Below are positions 23,301 through 27,100 of a DNA stretch of 27,100 bases, piece by piece; the first letter of the stretch is position 1; each line of letters begins with the position of its first letter. The stretch covers positions 1 through 27,100 of the IMG/VR virus record IMGVR_UViG_3300007623_000030; one strand, written 5' to 3'. This DNA comes from a virus. Under the pieces are notes generated by a model that searched no databases, was not told where the DNA came from, and was given only the letters and a program-made list of their open reading frames with translations. Both the position numbers and the translations under genes were made by a program.

Positions 23301-25852
23301 ACAGATACAGCGGTAGCCCAAGTATCACTCCTCAGTTTAGTGCTGACCATGATACAGTTCGTAACCCAGATGTTAACTTGAACATCGATTTGGCTACACC
23401 TATGATTGACCTTCTTGAAACTATCCAAGAAGTGATTCCATTGACAAGCATTGTTCCAGACGGTGAAGAGTTCCACGTAGAAGCCCTTGATGTTGCAGGC
23501 GAAAGACGTGGCGCTAGTCGCTGGATGATGAGTGGTGTTACTGAAACCTGGAGACAGAATCTTCAAGAGCTATCAGTTGGATTCGACACTACTGGCTCAA
23601 CAGAACCTGTCGGCGACTTCGTAACAGACTTGACATTCCGACCATTCATGAAGTCTAAAGAGATCAAGATTCTTGTTACAGGTCTACGTCCTAACACTAG
23701 ACACTACTTCTTCTTTGACGAAGGCACAGACGTTAACGCACACGTAACTCCTGGTACGTACATTGTTAGATACGATGATACTGGCTCAGAAGGTACAGTT
23801 AATGTCAATGACGTATATGTTGCCGCTGGCGCTGCTGGACAAGAAACCTTGCCTGGTAATCCAGTTCGCTCTGATGCGAATGGTGTACTAGCCGCAGTGT
23901 TCGTTATCCCAGAAGGAACTTTCTATGCTGGTGAATCAAGACTTGAAATTACCGACTCTCCAGATTACAACAGTATCGAGTCTGCTGGTACTTCATACGC
24001 TTCAGTAGCTTACCGTGCTTACAACTTCGAGGTTTCACGTACTGCATTGGATGTAACTACACGTACTCCTGACTTCAGAGTTGACAGTGAACCTGCCGGA
24101 TTTGAAGACAGAACAGAATGGCGTACAATCAACGCACAAGCACGTTGGTTAGGTGATCCACTAGCTCAAACATTCTTCGTTAAGACTGGTATGGCAGACG
24201 GAGCCAAGTCGATTTTCTTACGTGATATTTCGTTGTTCTTCAAACGTAAAGACGCAACTAAAGGTATCACTGTCGAAATTCGTGAAGTACAGAATGGCTA
24301 CCCATCTCCTAAAATCTTGCCATTTGCTAAGACTTACTTGACTTCTTCACAGATCAAAGTATCTGATAATGGTACTGCTGAAACTCTAGTTACATTCACT
24401 AATCCAATCAAATTGGATATCGAAAGAGAATATGCTATTGTATTGATGCCTGACGGTAACAGCCCAGAGTACCTAGTATGGACTTCTAAAGTAGGCGAGA
24501 CTGATCTATCATCTGGAGCTGGTGTACCTGTTACACAAGATTGGGGTGACGGTGTTCTCTTCACTTCTACTAACAACCGTGCTTGGAAATCTTACCAAGA
24601 TGAAGATATCAAGTTCCGTGTACGTAGATGGGAATTCTCTGATCAGCCTGGCTATGTTGACCTAGTTCCTAACAACCCAGAGTTCTTGTCTATTCAAGAT
24701 CCTTCTGGTGGATTCAAAGTTGGTGAAATCGCTTACGTTAAGAAAACTTCTGGTGGTTCATACACAATCAGTGGTGTAAGCGCAGATGGTCGCTCGTTGA
24801 CTATCAACTCTTCAACTGGATTCAGTGAAGGCGACTATGTTATCCTAGAGAAGAATGCTTCTCGCAAGATTACACGCATTGAAGAGAAGACTGATGACGC
24901 AGGCATTACAACTCTAGTTGTTGATTCTCCTGTGCCATTCGATACAAGCTCTACTGGTAACATTACTGTAACATTTGCTGTTGCAGGTGAAGTTGAATAC
25001 TTCAACCCATCTTACCCAGATAGCTTGCATCTAAAAGGCTCATCTGCAAGAACATTGTTTAGAATCATCGGTGATGGTAGCGAGACAATCTATGGCGAAA
25101 CTACTGGTGCAGCCGCAACTGTAACTGCGGTAAATAATATTCCAGTATCATACTTCCAGCCTATGATTTACTCATACAACACAATGAAGTCACACACAAG
25201 TCTACAGCTTATGAATGGCACGACTGGTGTTGATAAGTCTTTCCAATCTAACGACAACGTTTACTTGACTGGCGAACCACGCTACGTGCCAAGTACATCT
25301 AACATCGTTGATCCTGGTCAGACTACTACAGAAAACTTTATCATTCGTGTGAACATGACTAACTCTGGCTTCACAGCAACTTCTCCTCTAGTGGATGATG
25401 ACTTGTCGATTCTTAACTGCTACCAGTACCGCATTAGTGATGATGTGGACCGCACTGGTACATACGTATCTAAAGTCTCTACACTATCTGATAGAATGTA
25501 TGCTGAAGGGCTTAAAGTGTATGTTGGCGCATATCGCCCAGCTGGAACAGTAGTAGACGTTTACGCTAGATTCACTCTACCAACTGATGTTGAAAACACG
25601 ACTGACTGGGTTCTACTAAATAATCTGAATAAGCATATGTTCTCTGCATCTTATAACACACGTGATTACCGTGAGTTCGAATATGAGTTAGACGAAGAGG
25701 CATTTGACAGCGAGTTTAGTGCGTTCCAGGTTAAAATCGTGATGCGTCACATGACAACGCAAGAGTTAGTCGATAATTCAATGGACGATATCAACCCTGA
25801 GATCAACCTATTTGCGCACCTATCTGACATAAGAGCAATTGCGGTTACTTAA
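20396..25852 (+). CDS. giant DUF4815-type baseplate/tail-fibre network protein
   Basis: An 1818-aa protein, the largest in the window. The N-terminus has the DUF4815 hallmark YNRILFRPARAVQARELTQL then QTILQEQIGRFGSNVYQEG. A helical segment at about 820-890 includes GKFDRQIKRLTEQVSL and NRFKNGFFADTFANLQSSDV. A strand-rich part follows, with FMKSKEIKILVTGLRPNTRH, DPLAQTFFV and VEIREVQNGYPSPKILPF. Such proteins occur in many marine and jumbo myoviruses beside baseplate genes; their exact role is not established here. It follows gp8 and precedes the fibre, where T4 has gp9-gp12, so linking fibres to the baseplate is a reasonable inference. Ala/Gly-light, Ser/Thr-rich composition fits an extracellular virion protein. 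Confidence 0.8.
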   Translation: MGINKDLNIDPYFENFYDPANPQYKQYNRILFRPARAVQARELTQLQTILQEQIGRFGSNVYQEGTIITGINTNQRNDIFYVKLKDTEDLPDPTIYEPVTNYNDIQGEEVTTEYFLQGQTTGLRANILKADNGFQTRDPDLKTFYINYLNTVQNDQNEDVKEFDAGEVLEIQDVNGEILNYAVVAEVDNHAGRSFGISVDEGIIYQKGHFIFAEPQLIILEKYADTPRDVSVGFNVNENIVTSNQDSTLLDNAQGYNNDNAPGADRLQLQPVLAAYENGSTPDDFFSLIRFERGEAISIRNVTEFNSIATAMARRTYEESGDYVVSGMKLTLDKDADGTYAVVSPGKAYVKGYEVSLAGKKYINLESASSTDTLTRNQQGTGADYGQYFEFTWAPPSAGDATIMPELLMDGTRYTMYDVGDVPIGRCSIRAITAGAGATGVTQGRIYVYAIEKFAGKEASEVFKIGSIAQPNSAVTVTSSLLEVSRGAMIFPTGARTMRSISNLQFVQRTRESISSTTGSFVIEAGTNTQPLPTNIFVVNSVNELCIPSSVVASTGTNGTNYTVTLTDLGSGDITSNSFVYYDRLISEVSPDSLQAVDVYVYSNYTGGKANLGIPNCVKLLEVIDDGGNGEDITSRFKLVTNAKDGYYDHSYLSLKKGQTLGASTNLRIKFTALRRTSTVGSGYMTINSYAGIDPTLVIKHSTQDGREISPLNSIDFRPYVEPDVEYALGIGAAQTVSSSITRSFPSIGMSISPSSTILSTQESYLSRIDAIVITSNGKFDVVKGTPAENPSKPLLRDVFQLGEVFIPGGNLEITGSDPLRITTKTIRNYTMKDIGKFDRQIKRLTEQVSLNALENSAKDMYIPDATGANRFKNGFFADTFANLQSSDVADPEFSMSIDTGKQVAQPALDTFSIDLKRKVFRNESETIVYSDNVTAFSEMTTLSETGNPVAIIEQPYATSFRNCVSNFHRYSGSPSITPQFSADHDTVRNPDVNLNIDLATPMIDLLETIQEVIPLTSIVPDGEEFHVEALDVAGERRGASRWMMSGVTETWRQNLQELSVGFDTTGSTEPVGDFVTDLTFRPFMKSKEIKILVTGLRPNTRHYFFFDEGTDVNAHVTPGTYIVRYDDTGSEGTVNVNDVYVAAGAAGQETLPGNPVRSDANGVLAAVFVIPEGTFYAGESRLEITDSPDYNSIESAGTSYASVAYRAYNFEVSRTALDVTTRTPDFRVDSEPAGFEDRTEWRTINAQARWLGDPLAQTFFVKTGMADGAKSIFLRDISLFFKRKDATKGITVEIREVQNGYPSPKILPFAKTYLTSSQIKVSDNGTAETLVTFTNPIKLDIEREYAIVLMPDGNSPEYLVWTSKVGETDLSSGAGVPVTQDWGDGVLFTSTNNRAWKSYQDEDIKFRVRRWEFSDQPGYVDLVPNNPEFLSIQDPSGGFKVGEIAYVKKTSGGSYTISGVSADGRSLTINSSTGFSEGDYVILEKNASRKITRIEEKTDDAGITTLVVDSPVPFDTSSTGNITVTFAVAGEVEYFNPSYPDSLHLKGSSARTLFRIIGDGSETIYGETTGAAATVTAVNNIPVSYFQPMIYSYNTMKSHTSLQLMNGTTGVDKSFQSNDNVYLTGEPRYVPSTSNIVDPGQTTTENFIIRVNMTNSGFTATSPLVDDDLSILNCYQYRISDDVDRTGTYVSKVSTLSDRMYAEGLKVYVGAYRPAGTVVDVYARFTLPTDVENTTDWVLLNNLNKHMFSASYNTRDYREFEYELDEEAFDSEFSAFQVKIVMRHMTTQELVDNSMDDINPEINLFAHLSDIRAIAVT

Positions 25853-25853
25853 T

Positions 25854-26039
25854 ATGCAAACAGAAAATCTTGTAAGAAGAGACACGACACTTGTAAACGA
25901 AGACTTGGCAGCCTATGCGGCTGCCAAGTTGAGAAAAAAGCGTGTAAAGTGGGAAAAGTCTCTAGAGGAAAGAATAAATACTCTTGAAAGTGCAGTAGCA
26001 CATCTTGAGGCAACCATAGAAGAGATGAAAAGCCGATGA
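25854..26039 (+). CDS. small coiled-coil protein between DUF4815 gene and tail fibre
   Basis: A 61-aa, highly charged protein if started at ATG 25854; a TTG at 25839, inside the preceding gene, would add five residues. Neither start has a strong ribosome-binding site. The C-terminal half (KWEKSLEERINTLESAVAHL then EATIEEMKSR) has clear heptads and should form a coiled coil. The stop overlaps the fibre start (ATGA). It is not recognised. A fibre-assembly or fibre-attachment cofactor is plausible from position only. A perfect 11-bp inverted repeat lies within its coding sequence. Confidence 0.6.
   Translation: MQTENLVRRDTTLVNEDLAAYAAAKLRKKRVKWEKSLEERINTLESAVAHLEATIEEMKSR
25903..25929. repeat. 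perfect 11-bp inverted repeat (hairpin) inside a coding sequence
   Basis: ACTTGGCAGCC (25903-25913) and GGCTGCCAAGT (25919-25929) are exact reverse complements around a 5-nt loop TATGC. No T run follows on either strand, so it is not a standard terminator. It sits about 50 bp after the stop of the 1818-aa gene. Confidence 0.85.
25973..25980 (+). promoter_or_regulatory. possible late promoter for the tail fibre gene (one mismatch)
   Basis: AATAAATA differs from the late consensus TATAAATA by one base and lies 55 bp before the fibre ATG. It is inside the coiled-coil gene, so chance is a real possibility. Confidence 0.3.
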
Positions 26040-27100
26040 GCGTCACATTAGATCCAATTGTTAATAGTAACACGTTCGGAGTCTGGAAAAATCGGACAAA
26101 CGAAATCATTCAAGAACTAGAGAGTGTAGCACAGATTGGCTCCGCTAGTGATACAAATGCCATTGGTGACTTGATTATTCGTGGTAATATCTCTGGCACT
26201 GGTGTACTCACTATAGACACAATTCAACCTTACACTGCTGGACAAGAAATTGTTCTCAGCACATCGTTTAAAATTGATGACCAACTCACAATCACAAATG
26301 GTGGTAGTGGCACAGCTTCTATTCAATTGCAAGATGATGGGCTAAACACTTGGTCAATCACAACAGACGGTGAACATGACCTTATCGATATCAAGAAAGG
26401 TGCTACATTCTTCCGTGTGGATGCTAGCACTGGCGAGATAACTGGATCAAATGATCTAGTAATATCTTCTAATATTATGCCTACCACAGACTCTATCTCA
26501 GAGGGCACATCAAACAAATACTATTCAGATGACCGAGCCCGTAACGCTTTGAGTGTAGCTGAAGGCAGTTCGATTCAGTATGATCCAGAGTCAGGCGAAT
26601 TCGACTTTGTTCTACCTCATATTCCAGAGTATGGAGTTACTGCCAAAAAAGCACTTACTCGAACAGCGGTAGAAGCAGGTGATGACACAAACTACACGTT
26701 TGGTGTTAACGTTGACGATTCATCTATTAAGATTAGCACTACTAGTAACCAACTATATGTTCCTGATTCATTCGTTCGAGGATTGTATTCTCAGGGTACC
26801 GGTGTAACTATCAACAATGATGGCGAAATCTCTATTGGGCAAGCAGTAGGTACCGCTGACACGGTCACCTTTGGAAGCGTAACTTCTGGCGGTAACGTTA
26901 ACGTTAAAAGTGGTGCTGATACCAAAATTCAGCTTAAAGCATCTGACGGATCTATTGTAGCTGAAGGCGATATCACTGCATTCGGTACAGCGTCGGATGA
27001 AAGACTAAAAGAGAATATCGAAAGTATTGATGGCGCTCTAGAAAAAGTAAATTCTATTGGTGGTTACACATTCAACTACATTGATACTCCTGATGTTAGA
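26036..27100 (+). CDS. tail fibre protein with S74 self-cleaving chaperone (3' end outside window)
   Basis: The frame is open from ATG 26036 to the window edge (355 codons, no stop). The N-terminus (MSVTLDPIVNSNTFGVWKNR then TNEIIQ) is the usual attachment start of such fibres. Strand-rich repeats follow, including SNKYYSDDRARNALS, a motif common in phage fibres. At about residue 315 the intramolecular chaperone of the Peptidase_S74 family begins: FGTASDERLKENIESIDGAL, with Ser320 at the expected autocleavage point and Arg323, Lys325 and Asn327 conserved. Known members trimerise the fibre and then cut themselves off. It overlaps the coiled-coil gene by ATGA. It should recognise the host surface. 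Confidence 0.85.
   Translation, partial: MSVTLDPIVNSNTFGVWKNRTNEIIQELESVAQIGSASDTNAIGDLIIRGNISGTGVLTIDTIQPYTAGQEIVLSTSFKIDDQLTITNGGSGTASIQLQDDGLNTWSITTDGEHDLIDIKKGATFFRVDASTGEITGSNDLVISSNIMPTTDSISEGTSNKYYSDDRARNALSVAEGSSIQYDPESGEFDFVLPHIPEYGVTAKKALTRTAVEAGDDTNYTFGVNVDDSSIKISTTSNQLYVPDSFVRGLYSQGTGVTINNDGEISIGQAVGTADTVTFGSVTSGGNVNVKSGADTKIQLKASDGSIVAEGDITAFGTASDERLKENIESIDGALEKVNSIGGYTFNYIDTPDVR

Noticed and set aside
23120-23566. 148-aa open frame on the - strand inside the 1818-aa gene
   Set aside because: It is an antisense shadow of a conserved long frame with no promoter, ribosome-binding site or recognisable motif.
1-27100. tRNA genes, CRISPR arrays, insertion sequences, integrase or attachment sites
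   Set aside because: Coding sequence is nearly continuous and no repeat array, cloverleaf, transposase or recombinase was recognised by eye; a tRNA scan was not possible.

Overview
This window is a segment of a T4-superfamily myovirus (contractile-tailed phage). The evidence is a run of recognisable T4-type genes: late-transcription co-activator gp33, helicase loader gp59, ssDNA-binding protein gp32, head completion gp4, and baseplate/tail proteins gp54, gp26, gp29-like, gp48, gp53, hub, gp5 parts, gp25, gp6, gp7 and gp8. Perfect T4-type late promoter boxes (TATAAATA) are also present. Short intergenic gaps, ATGA/TAATG start-stop overlaps and AT-rich coding DNA fit this. Gene forms (gp32 without zinc cysteines, lysozyme-free split gp5, a giant DUF4815-type protein) resemble marine T4-like phages more than T4 itself. 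The host cannot be read from the sequence.

Left block (1-2580, rightward). The window opens inside a ferredoxin-dependent bilin reductase whose active-site pattern matches PcyX, the phage-encoded phycoerythrobilin synthase known from oceanic metagenomes. A strong sigma70-like promoter follows, then gp33 (TTG start) and gp59. A second sigma70-like promoter lies at the end of gp59 and drives gp32. A bidirectional terminator (2553-2580) closes the block against the convergent leftward operon.

Middle block (2582-7545, leftward). One tight operon encodes gp4, a staphylococcal-type nuclease, an unassigned conserved protein, gp54-like tube initiator, gp26, a small gp51-like frame and a gp29-like tape measure. 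The gp26 gene ends in a T TTT TTT slippery heptamer two codons before its stop, followed 6 nt later by a potential stem-loop. The downstream -1 frame is open, has no ribosome-binding site of its own, and runs up to the tape measure start. This is the G/GT tail-chaperone layout of lambda-like phages, inferred here for gp26/gp51.

Right block (7608-27100, rightward). Late genes encode tube cap gp48, wedge gp53, a gp27-like hub, a gp5 split into an OB-fold protein and a beta-helical needle, a peptidoglycan peptidase (M15 type) with coiled coil, wedge proteins gp25, gp6, gp7 and gp8, an 1818-residue DUF4815-type protein, a small coiled-coil protein and a tail fibre ending in a self-cleaving S74 chaperone (cut by the window edge). 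The middle and right blocks diverge from a 62-bp gap that carries overlapping late promoters on both strands.

Together the genes make most of the baseplate and hub, plus the gp33-dependent late switch that expresses them and one pigment-metabolism gene taken from the photosynthetic world. No tRNA, CRISPR array, insertion sequence or integrase was seen, and no stretch over 300 bases lacks a gene.
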